A stretch of DNA of 64,000 nt from assembly GCA_039707465.1 (NCBI GenBank), contig CM077644.1:81900875-81964874 (forward strand), written 5' to 3'. The position numbers were made by a program, and so were the translations under genes. This document shows, in pieces, positions 1-11,487 of the stretch. The notes under the pieces were generated by a model. That model saw only the letters and a program-made list of their open reading frames with translations. It made no database searches and was not told where the DNA came from. How positions within the stretch are numbered: position 1 is the first letter of the stretch; each line of letters begins with the position of its first letter. The DNA is from Rhabdophis nuchalis. Lineage: Eukaryota > Chordata > Lepidosauria > Squamata > Natricidae.

Positions 1-741
1 AAGTCTGCAATTGTGCTTCTTCATTTGTAATTTGTATGCTGATTCCCATTTGTTTTGCTCATGAAATAGAAACCATTTCTGATATTCTGGTCAGGCACAC
101 CAATGTATTGAAAATATGAAAAAAAAACCATATGTTTTCAATAGAAGTAACTTCTCAAAAGTTATTTTGAGATTTTTGTTTGAATAGAAATAATTCACAC
201 TAATTTTCTGCATAGAAGGGATCTAAATAAGTATTTTTTTCTATGTATCTCGAATACGTGTCTGTTTTAGTCACAAAAATATGGTAAATAAAACTCAGGC
301 AGTTTCACTTGCTTACTAAGCTCTCATCATTGATAGACACATAATTAATTCACATTATATGTATGCTATCTAATCAAGACTTTTAAATACTCTGAAATAT
401 TTATGGCTGCTAAATTGAAAATCATTAATGGTAACCTCTTTTATGACATTTAAGTAAGTACAGAAATAGCTAACCTTGATTAACTAGCAATTATATTGGT
501 CATGGAGCTATTAAAATTCTAGTTATTTGACTGGAACTTTCCTTTTACAAAGTTTGTATTTGTATATATGGGCTCCATTTTTCTTAGCAAACCATTTTTC
601 CAATCGCTTCTTAAAATGCTGTGTCTACATTTTTTTCATAAATGTATGCATGTGTGTTCACATGTTGAAAATGATTATGACAAATTGGATTTTGGGACTT
701 TGTGCTAGCTTTCCTGTAGCAAATGTTTTTAACATTAAAAA
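1..741. other. AT-rich intergenic DNA without recognised feature
   Basis: AT-rich, non-repetitive-looking sequence. The only open frame of note (527-745, 72 codons) is rich in hydrophobic codons as expected of AT-rich DNA and shows no domain. No repeat was recognised. Confidence 0.5.
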
Positions 742-1470
742 GTGATTCCCTTGTTCAGTCATGTCTGACTCTAGGAACACTGTCCATCTCTGTTTTCTAT
801 CCGAAGAAGTATTGTCTGAAGACACTTCTGTGATCATGTGGCCGGACTATACACCAGTGCTTCTCAATTATTTTCTGTCATGCCCCCCTAGGAAGAAGAA
901 AACATTTCGCGCGCCCCCGCGCGACTGTAAATAGTATCATCCGGGTCAAAAAGTCACACGGGCGGGTTTGGCTAATCAGGATAGAGCATCATGTCTATCC
1001 AATCGGGTCTGTTCTCCTCGAAAGGGAGGAGCATGCGCAGTCACATGTACTGGCTTAATGCTCACTATCGATGCAAATGTCAGCAGCGGTAGCCCGATTT
1101 CTTTAGCAAGTTTGATTAATTGGGGCAGCGTTATGTTTCACAGGAGAAGGTCCTTGTCAGCATCTGACTGGATACAGAGACATAAACACGGGGCTTGGCT
1201 TGTTATGACAGTGTTTGCCGAGGTCAAACGCGCCCCCCTTTACGGAGTCTCGCGCCTCCCCTGGGGGGCGCGCCCCACTATTTGAGAAGCACTGCTATAC
1301 ACCAAGGTGCACAGAATGCTACTATCTTCCCACCAAAGTGATACCTATTTATCTACTAACATTTGCATGCTTTTCAACTGTTAGGTTGGCAGTACTGGAC
1401 AAGAATGGTACCTCACCCATGTTTGGGTCTTAAACTGCCAGCCTTCTAAATACTAGGCCACTGTGCTTCA
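742..1470 (-). repeat. tRNA-derived SINE (Sauria-SINE-like), split by a hAT element
   Basis: Reverse-strand copy of the SINE that recurs at 11257, 34251, 44259, 45477 and 58311. The left piece (742-854) carries the motif family 'agtcatgtctgactctagg' and 'gatcatgtggccg'. The right piece (1303-1470) carries 'cttcccaccaaagtg' and 'ctgttaggttggcag'. Bases 855-1294 are a later hAT insertion. The copy is diverged and no flanking duplication is clear. Confidence 0.7.
855..1294. mobile_element. Non-autonomous hAT transposon, 440 bp
   Basis: Starts 'cagtgcttctcaa' and ends 'ttgagaagcactg' (terminal inverted repeats). It is flanked by a perfect 8-bp duplication 'ctatacac' (847-854 and 1295-1302), as expected for hAT. 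It is inserted in a reverse-strand SINE. The interior is unusually CpG-rich near both ends ('cgcgcgcccccgcgcgac', 'ggggggcgcgcc') and encodes no transposase; the 105-codon open frame inside is not protein-like. A shorter relative lies at 37914-38118. Confidence 0.85.
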
Positions 1471-1539
1471 TAAAATTAACATTAATTGCTATTTAATGCA
1501 GAAATCTGAAAAAAAGGTTAGCTTAAGTTAATGTATAGC

Positions 1540-2325
1540 AAAGGTGCTTTTTCAGGAGGCACCTGGACTTTCTTGTTTTTTCTTTGAAGACATTTTGCTT
1601 GTCATGCAAGAAGCTCCTTCACCTCTGACAGGACAGTGGGGAATTGAATAATTTATATTCCCTGAAGACAGCTGGTCATTTGCATCCTTTTAGAGGGTCG
1701 TTGAAGCACTTGGAGGTTCATCTGTGTCTTCAGGGCCACCTGATTAGTGCTCCTGGTTCATGTAGTCTGCAATTTTTTTTTCCTTCTGGAAATCCATCCC
1801 TACTCCCACAACATTCAAAGAGTGTTCATCCCAAATTGTATAGCTAAAAGTCTGTAGAAATTCTCAGTCATCCAGGTCATGATTGTCCCAAAGGTGATTT
1901 TTCAGGAGGCAACTGTACTTTCTTGTTTTTTCTTTGGTTTTTTTTTCTTCTCATACAAGAAGCTTCTTCGGCTCTGACAGGATAGTAGGGAATTATCTAT
2001 ACAATTTGAGATGAACACCTTTTGAATGGTGTGGGAGTAGGGATGACTACAGGAACCAGGAGCAGTACTCAGGTGGCCCTGAAGACACAAATAAACATCC
2101 AAGTTCTTCAACGACCCTCTAAAAGGATGCAAATGACCAGCTGTATGCAAGCAATATAAAATCCTTCCATTCACCACAATCCTGTCAGAGCTGAAGAAGC
2201 TTCTTGGATGAGAAATGAAATGGCTTCAAAGAAAAAAACAAAAAAGTCCAGTTGCCTCCTGAAGAAGCACTTTTGGGACAACCATGACCTTGATGACTGA
2301 GAATCTCTACAGACTCAATGTATAG
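1540..2325. repeat. Inverted and direct repeat complex of an unclassified interspersed repeat
   Basis: A unit of about 330 bp runs forward from 1540 ('ttttcaggaggcacctggac'). Its first 45 bases recur near 1895 ('ttttcaggaggcaactgtac'), and most of the unit recurs in reverse complement at about 1990-2325, for example 'gaccctctaaaaggatgcaa' against 'ttgcatccttttagagggtc'. The arms are diverged, so this is an old head-to-head arrangement. It may derive from a Penelope-like or other retroelement terminus, but the class is not established. Confidence 0.6.
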
Positions 2326-2539
2326 CAGGTTTTGAAATTGGTTCTACTCTGTCCCATTATCTGCTAAACATTAGTTGTTCCTGGAGTGAGTTTTGACTTT
2401 GCCAAGCTTTGAGTTGTCCACTTTGAATGAACTCAAATTAAGCTTTTATTCTTCTATGAGTCATACTGATTATTTCACGATGAGTCCTCTAGTCATGGCA
2501 AACAATATATAGTCCTTATTAATAACAATCATCATCATC

Positions 2540-2930
2540 ATCAAAAGGGCTACATATTTTCATCCTTTGTCCAGGTTTATTCTGTTGTTCCTCCTGTGGT
2601 GTAATGGTATATGGGAATGGCTTTGGAGAAACAGCCAAGGGAAGGGCCATATAAAAGACAGTTGAGCCCCTAGCAGGAGTTGGCAAGAGGCACAGAAGAA
2701 ACGCAAAGTTTCTTGGACTATAGAGCATTTCCAGACTTGCAAGATTCTGTTAATGTATCTTTACAATGAAGTAGAATTCACTTATCTGGTTGTGTTTCCT
2801 GTGTATCTGGACATGAGGTAATAGATTCAATTGTGTAATAATGCTATGTGAAGAAAGTTCCTTCTGGAAACTCAAAGCTTGTGGGACCTCCTGTGCACTG
2901 CAGTGTGTACTGTTGTTCTACCTATGACGC
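2540..2930 (+). repeat. Possible degraded LTR fragment, related to 25330-25540
   Basis: Contains 'acttgcaagattctgttaat' followed by 'ctttacaatgaagtagaatt'; a close relative occurs at about 25447-25490. A 'catataaaagac' TATA-like stretch lies about 70 bases upstream, which suggests U3/R of an old LTR. No TG..CA ends or target duplication were found. Confidence 0.3.
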
Positions 2931-5030
2931 TCTGAGGAGGGCTTAGTAAGGAAAAATTGCTGGTTGCCTTGGCTTCCTTATCTGCTTGCTAAACAGCTAC
3001 AGATGCTGAACTTCTTTCTCTCTGCTTAAAATCATATCATTGCATTGCTGACATACGTTTTTCAGAGAGGAATTGACCATTTTCTGGCTTTAGTGTGATT
3101 TCATAACTGCTGAAGGGAATAGGGTGTGGTGTATAAGAGGGCTATTGGAAAACTACAGATGCATTTACATTGCATTAAAAAAAATGTTTGTGTGCAATCG
3201 TGTCAAGTAGATATTTCTTGCCAGCATTGAGAATGAGGCTATGTTTAGGATTCCCTTGAGTTCAGCTCATCTCTTGGTGACTATATAGACACCTTCATGC
3301 AGTTTCCATGGCAGTGATATGGAAGTGGTTTTGGGGTTTGTTTGTTTTTTGCCTCCTTTGAAAATTATTTTGAACTTCCAAGTCTAGTTTTCAGTTCTGG
3401 GATCATCTAGTGCTCTCTCATCCAAGCAGTTGTAACTGCTAATTTTTTCAAGAGCAGCTAAAGTTGACCACGTCTACTTATGTGTTAGCTTTTACTCCTT
3501 TTTGGACTCAGATCTTAAGTCTGTGGTTACCGCTTAACAGTTTATTAGAATTGGAAAGCCTGATGTATATTTATCTTTCAGATGTAGATCTTAAGATCTT
3601 CGATCTTAGATTAACCATTATATCCAATTTTACAATAAGTATATGTAAGAATGGATCCATATATCTTTAATATCAAGACTTCTTTCCACATTGGCTGAAT
3701 GCCAACTTTGATAAGGCTAGAGTTGTTCATAAAATATCACATTTCATGGTTTTGGGCTATAATTCAGCATCCCATCTGGTTCTTTAACTACTATGTTTTT
3801 CCCCAAGTTTGTATTAATGTATGCATTAACTTGGGACCCAAAGAAGGACATGAAGGAACACATCCAAATTATAGGATCAAAGAACCCTACACTTCTTACA
3901 AATTCAGCACAAAAATTCTAATGTCCAACCTTTTAAAATAATTCTTTGAAGAGTCCAATAAATTGGAATAAAAGTTTTTGAATTAACTTTATTGCTGAGC
4001 CATAAAGAGAATATTTTATGTTTCCCCAAGATTGTATTAATGTATGTATTAACTTGGGCCCATTAATTTTCCAGATTTGGGTGTTTAAATTTTTTATTCC
4101 ATATATCATATATATTATTAATATTAACATTCTTCATATTTTTATTTAATGTTACATAAAAGTGAACTGTTGGTTTTGCTTCAAGTGCAACGTTTCTTAC
4201 ACTTCCAGATATTTTAGTTACTTCTGCAGCTGCCAATACATCTGAGTTATGTTTTAACAGTATATCGTGCCAGGCATATGAGTCAGATAAGTTGTATTCA
4301 GAAGTAACCTTTCAAAATGCTTAAAATAGCCATTAGTAATGAATTGATTCAAAAAATTGATCCCTTGCTTAGCCGAAGTCTTTCAATAGTGTAATGATGC
4401 TATGTGAAGAAGCTACAAACATGTGAAGAAACTATGAACATTTTCCCATTCTGTCTTCAAATTGGGATTACTTTATTACATCAATTTATCTCGTGATTCC
4501 AAGTCGAAGTTCAGCTATTTCCCTAATAAGGCTCAACTATGTCCAGCAGCTTCAAAGATGGCGAAGTTAGCATCTATTCTATACTCTGAGTTGATTTGCT
4601 AGGATTTCAAAACAGTCACATATCGATTCTCAGAGCAAGCCCAAAGGCAGTATTTTTTTAAAAAAAAAATCTAATTCAACATCATTGTAATTGTTATTAT
4701 AAAAGTCTAGGGATAAAGTTAACACGTTGGGAAGTTAACACCATCAACTGCACCAGACAAGCTCCACTGAACCAAAGAACACTGGAAGTCCTTGTCTTGC
4801 CATAGGAACATTATAAATAATGTATTTATTGATAATAAATATCTCCAAAGAATTAACATTGAAGGCATGATAGTAGCTAGTGCAAGAATAAATAATGGCA
4901 TACTTGCAAAACTGCATCCAACTGTAATACATAAAACAATAACTTATTGTTTTATGTTATGCTGTTTCATCCCCATCATGTCAGCCTGTCCCACAGGTTT
5001 GGAAAGGGAAGGTATGTTCAGTTAAAGAAG
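2931..5030. other. AT-rich intergenic DNA with one internal repeat pair
   Basis: No gene recognised. Bases 3790-3841 and 4014-4064 are diverged direct copies of one another, each with a partly palindromic core ('ccaag..attaatgta..cttgg'). A short motif 'gtgtaatratgctatgtgaa' also occurs at about 2834 and 4389. The rest looks unique. Confidence 0.45.
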
Positions 5031-5175
5031 GGTCCAGAAAAAGGGCTTTCTCTGTCATGGCTTCTTTCTGGAATAATCTGGCGGGGTCAAGAAGAGCGTT
5101 TTCTGCTGTAGCACCAACCATATGAAACATTCTAGCTCAGAAAGGCACCTTTATTCAGAACAGCTTATGTCTTTT

Positions 5176-5262
5176 GATGATACCTCCAACCCTATCAATC
5201 ATCAACATCTGCTATCCCAGGTCCTTGGGAAAGACTCAACAAGTGAATAAAAATGCCAAATC
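5176..5262 (+). repeat. 3' end of an old LINE, shared with 37160-37250
   Basis: 'catctgctatcccaggtcct' followed by 'gggaaagactcaacaagtga' and 'aaatgccaaatccagtctgg' is a diverged copy of sequence at 37160-37250. There it follows a reverse-transcriptase-like C-terminal coding remnant. Probably the 3' UTR of the same old LINE. Confidence 0.4.
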
Positions 5263-5304
5263 CAGTCTGGCTGACTGTGTAATTAACAACAACAACAATA
5301 ATAC

Positions 5305-5705
5305 TCTGCCCCAGAGGTGAGGCAGCCCCTCTCCCTCACTCTCCTGGCCTTTCTTAGGAGCTTGAAGACCTAGCTCTGCCAACAGCCATGGGCCTTGCAA
5401 AGCAGCATGCAAGCCTTGGGGTACCTGGTGCCTTAATAGCCTTCCCCCCACACCTTTAATTTTTAATATATTTTATCCAGTGGTGGGATTCACTTACCTT
5501 CGCTACCGGTTCATAAATGTGAGCGTGCTGCATGCACAGAAGGTCATGCATTATGGTGGGATGGGTGGGCGGAGCCTCCAGTAGCAGCCGCTACCGGTTC
5601 ACCCAAATCGGTAACAACCAGCTGAATACTACTCTGATTTTATCCCTGTTTTTATCTGGCTGTGTTTAGGAGGTCTATGGGTCTCCATTCCACATAAAGC
5701 AAGCT
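5305..5705 (+). repeat. Old L2-like LINE 3' end, split by a hAT MITE
   Basis: 'gaggtgaggcagcccctctc' through 'cttgaagacctagctctgcc' resembles the C-terminal codons of an L2-type ORF2 ('..LKTWLC'), followed by a T-rich 3' UTR. The UTR resumes after the hAT at 5478-5636. Strongly decayed. Confidence 0.45.
5478..5636. mobile_element. hAT MITE, 159 bp
   Basis: Begins 'cagtggtgggattc' and ends 'actactctg'. Flanked by a perfect 8-bp duplication 'attttatc' (5470-5477, 5637-5644). The interior has two 'gctaccggttca' motifs near the ends, a hallmark of an abundant squamate hAT family. Related copy at 19033-19205. Confidence 0.8.
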
Positions 5706-5730
5706 ATTGTGCCAATTTTATATGGTCTTT

Positions 5731-6270
5731 ACAATACAATACAATACAATACAATACAATACAATACAATACAATACAATACAATACAATAGCAGAGTTG
5801 GAAGGGATCTTGGAGGTCTTCTAGTCCAACCCCCTGCCTAGGCAGGAGCCCTATGCCATTTCAGACAAATGGCTATCCAACATCTTCTTAAAGACTTCCA
5901 GTGTTAGGGCATTCACAACTTCTGGAGGCTAATTAATTATTAATTAATTAATTAATTGTTCTAACTGTCAGGAAATTTCTCCTCAATTCTTAGTTGCTTC
6001 TCTCCTTGATTAGTTTCCACCCATTGCTTCTTGTTCTACCCTCAGGTGCCTTGGAGAATAGTTTGACTCCCTCTTCTTTGTGACAACCCCTGAGATATTG
6101 GAACACTGCTATCATGTCTTCTCTGGTTCTTTTCATTAAACTAGACATACCCAGTTCCTGTAACTGTTCTTCATATGTTTTAGTCTCCAGTCCCCTAATC
6201 ATTTTTGTTGCTCTTTTCTGCACTCTTTCCAGAGTCTCCACGCCTTTTCTACATCTTGGCGACCAAAACT
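5731..6270 (-). repeat. CR1 LINE 3' fragment with (TACAA)12 tail
   Basis: The tail (5731-5790, twelve 5-bp units) is followed by the CR1 signature 'gcagagttggaagggatctt' / 'ggaggtcttctagtccaacc'. The reverse strand encodes the CR1 ORF2 C-terminus (METLERVQKRATKMIRGLET...). It is truncated at its 5' end near 6270 and has lost the reading frame. Related to 13095-13884 and 29649-30424. Confidence 0.9.
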
Positions 6271-6676
6271 AAATGCAGCTTTGACAGCTTCCATTTCATT
6301 GTTGCTGGTATTAACCCCCTAAAGAGTCCATAGCCTAGGACCACAGTATCTGAAGAAAACTTTTTCCCTAGGATTAACGTTTAAAGCCTGGGATTTGTAT
6401 ACTGAGATACAATGAATGGCGGCTCTTATATAAATTCAGTCACTGAGTAATAAAGTAAGTGAATGATGTAAATCACACCCTAAGCATCTTTTATGTAATG
6501 ATGCCATTACGCAAATGATGAAAATTACATAATTTCCATAATGTTACAGGAACTGATGTTATTATTTAAATGAGAAAAATTATGTGAGTGTATTGTTAAT
6601 ATGCTCCCCATGAAAGCAAGTTTGCAGATGATTCAGTACTTATCTTAGTTTCTTTCTGACAATAAGAAAAGACATA
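6271..6676. other. Intergenic DNA, nothing recognised
   Basis: AT-rich; no coding or repeat signature clear enough to name. Confidence 0.4.
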
Positions 6677-7072
6677 CCGTATTTTTCAGACTATAAGTCC
6701 CTCCAGACTAAGACACACCTAGCTTTTGGGGAGGGAAACACGAAAAAAAATCTGCCTCTGTCTCCCAGCAATTTGCTTCCTTGCAGCAAACAGCACAGAT
6801 TCAGCACAGCTTGATTTAGCACGAGCAGCTGATTGGAATTGGATCTGCCTCCCTGAATACCGTCTATAAGCAGTTCCAGGCTGCATGGATCACCTCCCAT
6901 TGCCACTGTTGCCGCCAATCACTGCTGCCCCCTATCACCACCTCCACGCATCCCATTTTTTGCCTCCACACATCCCATTTTTTGCCTCCACGCATCCCAG
7001 TTTTTTTATCTCCACACACCCTATTTTCAGCCTGTTCCAGGTGGCAGGGATAGGCAGTGGTGATCATTTTAC
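6677..7072. mobile_element. Truncated TIR element related to 30923-31520
   Basis: Starts after TA with 'cgtatttttcagactataag', a relative of the terminal repeat at 31500-31516 in the other orientation. The right TIR is not visible, so it is truncated or decayed. The interior contains three diverged tandem units of 'catcccattttttgcctcca' (6950-7010). A Tc1/mariner-type origin is inferred from the TA flank only. Confidence 0.45.
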
Positions 7073-7680
7073 TTGAGGATATGGCCAAATGTTTGGCTGG
7101 AAATAATTCAAAACTGTATGCAAGCAGGTTTTGTTTGAAAGCACCATTTTGGGAAAGAACACAACAGAATTTCATAAAAAGTTCTGAAGGACCAAAACAG
7201 TTGGCTTGCAAAAAACAAATAAAAAAGAATATTTGCAAAGTACTTGTGGCCTACTAGCTTCAATCTCAATATAACTTTATATTCATAACTAGCGGAATAC
7301 CCGTGCTCTGCTACGAAACTATGTGATCAGGCTTGATAAATCGACACTTACAGCTTGAAAATTAATGAGTAGTTACGATCGACCTCTCCTCTCCCCTTCT
7401 CTCCTGCAGGCTTGACCCACAGAAGCCTCCCCTATCCTATCCTCTCCCTCAACATGGCCCCACAGAAAGCTCTCCTGTCCTTTCCCCTTCTCCCCTCAGG
7501 CTTACCCCACACGAGCCCCACCTATCTTATCTCCTTCTGTCTCTCAGGCTTGCCCCACAGAAGCCACTCCTCTCCTATCTACTTCTCTCCATCAGGTTTG
7601 CCCCACATAGCTCCACCTATCTTATCACCTTCTCTCCCTCAGGTTTGCCCCTCAGAAGCCCCACCTATCTTAATACCTCA

Positions 7681-7722
<42 letters not shown>

Positions 7723-8587
7723 TTCTAAACCGCGCCCTCTCCCCACAGGGACTCGGGGCAGTGCACAGGCACAGTAAAACAATAAATACATATAAACATT
7801 TCATTAAAAATAAATTAAATCCAAACCTGCGCTAAAATTCCCATTAAAACTAAGCAATATTACAAAACCCCAATAAAACCCCAAAGACAGAGAGACTATC
7901 CTAGGCCGGCCAGACAGAAGAAATGAGTTTTTAATTTGAGACGGAAGGAGCGGAGGTCCGTGGTCGTCCTAATATCGGGGGGAAGGTCGTTCCAGAGGGC
8001 CGGGCCCGCCACAGAGAGAGCCCTTCCCCTGGGCGTCGCCCGCTGACAAAGTCTAGTGGACGGCACCCGGAGAAGTCCCTCTCTGTGGGAGCGAATCGGT
8101 CGTGAGGATGTATGAGGCAGGATCCGATCCCGCAGATAGCTAGGTCCCGAGCCATGGAGCGCTTTAAAGATGATAATCAACACCTTGAAGCGCACCCGGA
8201 AGACGACAGGCAGCCAGTGCAGCTCACGCAAGAGCGGTGTTACATGGGTAAACCTAGTGGTTCCCATAATTGCTCGCGCGGCTGCATTCTGGACTAGCTG
8301 AAGTCTCCGGGTGCACCTCAAGGGGAGCCCCATGTAGAGAGAGTTGCAATAGTCCAGTCGGGATGTCACAAGCGCATGAGTGACTGTGCAAAGGGCGTCC
8401 CGATCCAATAGGGGGCGCAATTGGCGAACCAGGCGAACCTGGTAAAACGCCCTCCTGGCCACGGCTGTCACTTGATCTTCCATGGACAGCCGGGCATCCA
8501 GGAGGACACCCAAATTGCGCACCCCATCCACAGGGGCAAGATGTTCGCCCCCTATGGCCAGCGATGGAGTGAGCTGGTTGAATCGAT
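7681..8587 (-). repeat. L2 LINE, 5'-truncated, inside the Helitron
   Basis: The AAT-repeat tail (7681-7713) is followed by the L2 3' UTR and a reverse-strand frame (8600-7896, 234 codons) for the C-terminal part of ORF2. That frame closely matches the C-terminus of the large L2 at 53883-56690. It lacks endonuclease and RT catalytic motifs because of 5' truncation. The open frame suggests a fairly recent insertion. It lies within the tandem array, so its target duplication cannot be told from the array repeats. Confidence 0.9.
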
Positions 8588-8589
8588 AG

Positions 8590-9530
8590 GTTTGCCCCAC
8601 CTATCTTAATACCTTCTCTCCCTCAGGTTTGCCCCTCAGAAGCCCCACCTATCTTAATACCTTCTCTCGCTCAGGTTTGCCCCTCAGAAGCCCCACCTAT
8701 CTTAATACCTTCTCTCGCTCAGGTTTGCCCCTCAGAAGCCCCACCTATCTTAATACCTTCTCTCGCTCAGGTTTGCCCCTCAGAAGCCCCACCTATCTTA
8801 ATACCTTCTCTCGCTCAGGTTTGCCCCTCAGAAGCCCCACCTATCTTAATACCTTCTCTCCCTCAGGTTTGCCCCTCAGAAGCCCCACCTATCTTAATAC
8901 CTTCTCTCCCTCAGGTTTGCCCCTCAGAAGCCCCACCTATCTTAATACCTTCTCTCCCTCAGGTTTGCCCCTCAGAAGCCCCACCTATCTTAATACCTTC
9001 TCTCCCTCAGGTTTGCCCCCAGAAGCCCCACTTATCTTATCACCTTCTCTCCCTCAGGTTTGCTCCACAGAAGCCCCAGCTATCTTAATACCTTCTCTCC
9101 CTCAGGTTAGCCCCACAGAAGCCCCACCTATCTTAATACCTTCTCTCCCTCAGGTTTGCCCCTCAGAAGCCCCACCTATCTTAATACCTTCTCTCCCTCA
9201 GGTTTGCCCCTCAGAAGCCCCACCTATCTTAATACCTTCTCTCCCTCAGGTTTGCCCCACAGAAGCCCCACTTAATACCTTCTCTCCCTCAGGTTTGCCC
9301 CTCAGAAGCCCCACCTATCTTAATACCTTCTCTCCCTCAGGTTTACCCCTCAGAAGCCCCACTTATCTTTTTTTTTTTTTTTTTACCTTCTCTCCCTCAG
9401 CCCCACTTATCACCTTCTCTCCCTCAGGTTTGCTCCACAGAAGCCCCAGCTATCTTAATACCTTCTCTCCCTCAGGTTTGCTCCACAGAAGCCCCACTTA
9501 TCTTTTCACCTTCTCTCCCTCAGGCTCCTC
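8590..9530. repeat. 48-bp minisatellite array (about 19 units) within the Helitron
   Basis: The unit contains 'cttctctccctcaggtttgc' then 'ccctcagaagccccacctat' then 'cttaatac'. Units are nearly identical from 8590 to 9000 and more diverged to 9530, with shortened units at 9260-9290 and a T-run at 9367. As 48 is divisible by three, one forward frame stays open for 327 codons (8629-9612), giving a 16-residue repeat. This is probably not a gene. Related unit sequence occurs in reverse complement at 63600-63700. Confidence 0.9.
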
Positions 9531-9814
9531 TCCAAACTCCCAGCCAGCAGGCCAGATGAGTCATGTGCTGGCCACGCTCATGTCCAAGTTTTCAGGTTGG
9601 GAGGGAGAGTAGAATGTCTAACTCCTTAGCATCAGAGCGTGTTAATAATAATATACGAAATACTAATGCTCTGATGCTCATTTTGAAAAATCCTTTGTTA
9701 CCAAGCAACTAGAAGCCAAGAGGAACATACGTGCCAAATTTCAAGTTTGTAGGTTTTACAGTTTTGGAGATTTCGTGATTCATGCATGAGTGTTTTCGTG
9801 TTTATATATATAGA

Positions 9815-10809
9815 TCCCAAAAACCCCTTCTTGGCTGACATTCAGAAGCACATGATACAAATATGATTTATCAATGTTTTGACCCAACAGCTGGTTACAA
9901 AACCTTTAAAGTCATAAGACTGGTTAAAATCATATGGCCACTTAAATCGGACAATTCAATGTTTTGTTTTCCAGATTTATGAATTCTAAGCAACATTCTG
10001 TTTATCTTCTTCTAATGCTCTACTGAAATAGTCTTATGTCTTCTAGCCAGAGTTATTATGGTGCACTGAATTTCCTTGATACGTGTGCAAGCACAGACTG
10101 AAACAATTTATCCTTTAACTGCTTAATCTGCAGAAGAAGAATGCTTACTGTACATAGAGTTCTTATAATTCAAACCATTTAACTTATCTTCAAATTTAAA
10201 AATAAATAAAACCAATAGCAAAAGGACACTGGAGTTCTTTGTGAGCATTTTTACAATTTTTTCAATGGCAAAGATAATACTTAAATATATATATATTGGT
10301 CTGCTTTTTTCCTGACCTTTTGCTTAGAAAAATGCACATTCTTTGTATAAAACAGCTGAGGTTGACTCAACATGTATAAAAAAAGGAACATGTCTGCTTT
10401 GCCAAAAAAAAAGAAAAAGCATTTTTCATGTGTAAATATATTTTATGATGTGTGAAACCCCATCTAATGGAAATTATTTAAAACAAATTAAAAGCATTAT
10501 TGATTGAGTTTAACTGAAGACATGACTTTGTCCTGGAATGGTTAATAGGATCCTTTATTTATCTTTTTTGCAAAGGTAATTGATACAGTAAAACTCAGTT
10601 GGAAATGTTTGCTGGAAACAATAGTAATATTTGCAATGCCTTTGGTTGAACTCCTGCTTGTTATTTCCATGCACTCTTAAAATGTTCCAGGCCTTGCAGA
10701 TTGTATAATGTTCAAATACTGTTAACTGGAGCAAAGTAGCAAAACTATACAGTGCCTAGGCTAAAGCCATTTAAACCAGTTGCTAGTTGCTTTTGGATAC
10801 AGTTTAAGG
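9815..10809. other. AT-rich intergenic DNA, nothing recognised
   Basis: Unique-looking AT-rich DNA. No open frame above background and no repeat recognised. Confidence 0.5.
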
Positions 10810-10927
10810 CAGGGTACCTAGCCTTGGCCACTTAAGACTTGTGGATTCCAACTCCCAGACTGGCTTGGGGAGAATTCTAGGAATTGAAGCCCACAAATCT
10901 TAGAGTGGCTAAAATTGGATATCCCTG
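10810..10927. mobile_element. Palindromic hAT MITE, decayed copy
   Basis: Begins 'cagggtacc' and ends 'atatccctg'. Flanks 'gtttaagg' (10802-10809) and 'atttaagg' (10928-10935) match at 7 of 8 bases. The arms carry 'cttgtggattccaactccca' against 'aattgaagcccacaaatctt'. Same family as the 135-bp copies at 22247, 28220, 57338 and 62995. Confidence 0.75.
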
Positions 10928-10935
10928 ATTTAAGG

Positions 10936-11256
10936 TATTGATATTAACATTTAAACTTCTAAATAACTTGGCAACTGACACTCTGAGATAATGTCACAAC
11001 TCAAATCTGTCTGCTTGTTAAAATTAATTAGAGAAGCTCAGAAATGTCCACAGGTATAGTAACCATTATGGCACCTAAGTTCTGCCTAAGTCCCTAGGTC
11101 TTCTATATCTTCAGATAGAAAGGCAGTTAATAAAAAGTAATAGTAAAATAAACAATTTGCTTTCATAATGTTGGCACACAGCAACATAAACCAACTTTCA
11201 CTGATCATATAGATGTTTAATCTTTAATTTTATTCTTTTTAATCATGTATGTATGT
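10936..11256. other. AT-rich intergenic DNA, nothing recognised
   Basis: No coding or repeat signal recognised. Confidence 0.45.
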
Positions 11257-11487
11257 GCCAATTTAGCAGTTCGAAAGCATGTAAAAATGCAAGTAGAAAA
11301 ATAGGGACTACCTTTGGTGGGCGGGTAACAGGGTTCCGTGCACCTTCAGTGTTTAGTCATGCCAGCCACATGACCACGGAGACATCTTCAGACAGTGCTG
11401 GCTCTTCGGCTTTGAAACAAAGATGAGCATCACCCCCTAGATTTGGGAACGACTAACACATATGTGTGAGGGGAACCTTTACCTTTA
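11257..11487 (+). repeat. Sauria-SINE-like SINE, 5'-truncated
   Basis: Runs from 'gccaatttagcagttcgaaa' to the tail 'aacctttaccttta'. It contains the family blocks 'tgcaagtagaaaaataggga', 'tttagtcatgcc' and 'gagatgagca'. The tRNA-like head is missing. Confidence 0.85.

Larger units (their letters stand above)
7289..9814 (-). mobile_element. Helitron, non-autonomous, with internal minisatellite and L2 insertion
   Basis: Read on the reverse strand it starts TCTATATATATAAACACG (at 9814) and ends CGGGTATTCCGCTAG (at 7289). It sits between host A and T, as Helitrons do (5' flank GGGA, 3' flank TTAT). No inverted repeats or target duplication. No Rep/helicase coding sequence is seen, so it is non-autonomous. 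The body contains a 48-bp tandem array (about 8590-9530) and a later L2 insertion (7681-8587). Related copies: 37308-38731 and 63354-63755. Confidence 0.8.

Noticed and set aside
968..1285. 105-codon frame
   Set aside because: Entirely inside a non-autonomous hAT element; no transposase motif.
8590..9530. CRISPR-like array
   Set aside because: Units are contiguous 48-bp tandem repeats without unique spacers, in vertebrate DNA; this is a minisatellite.
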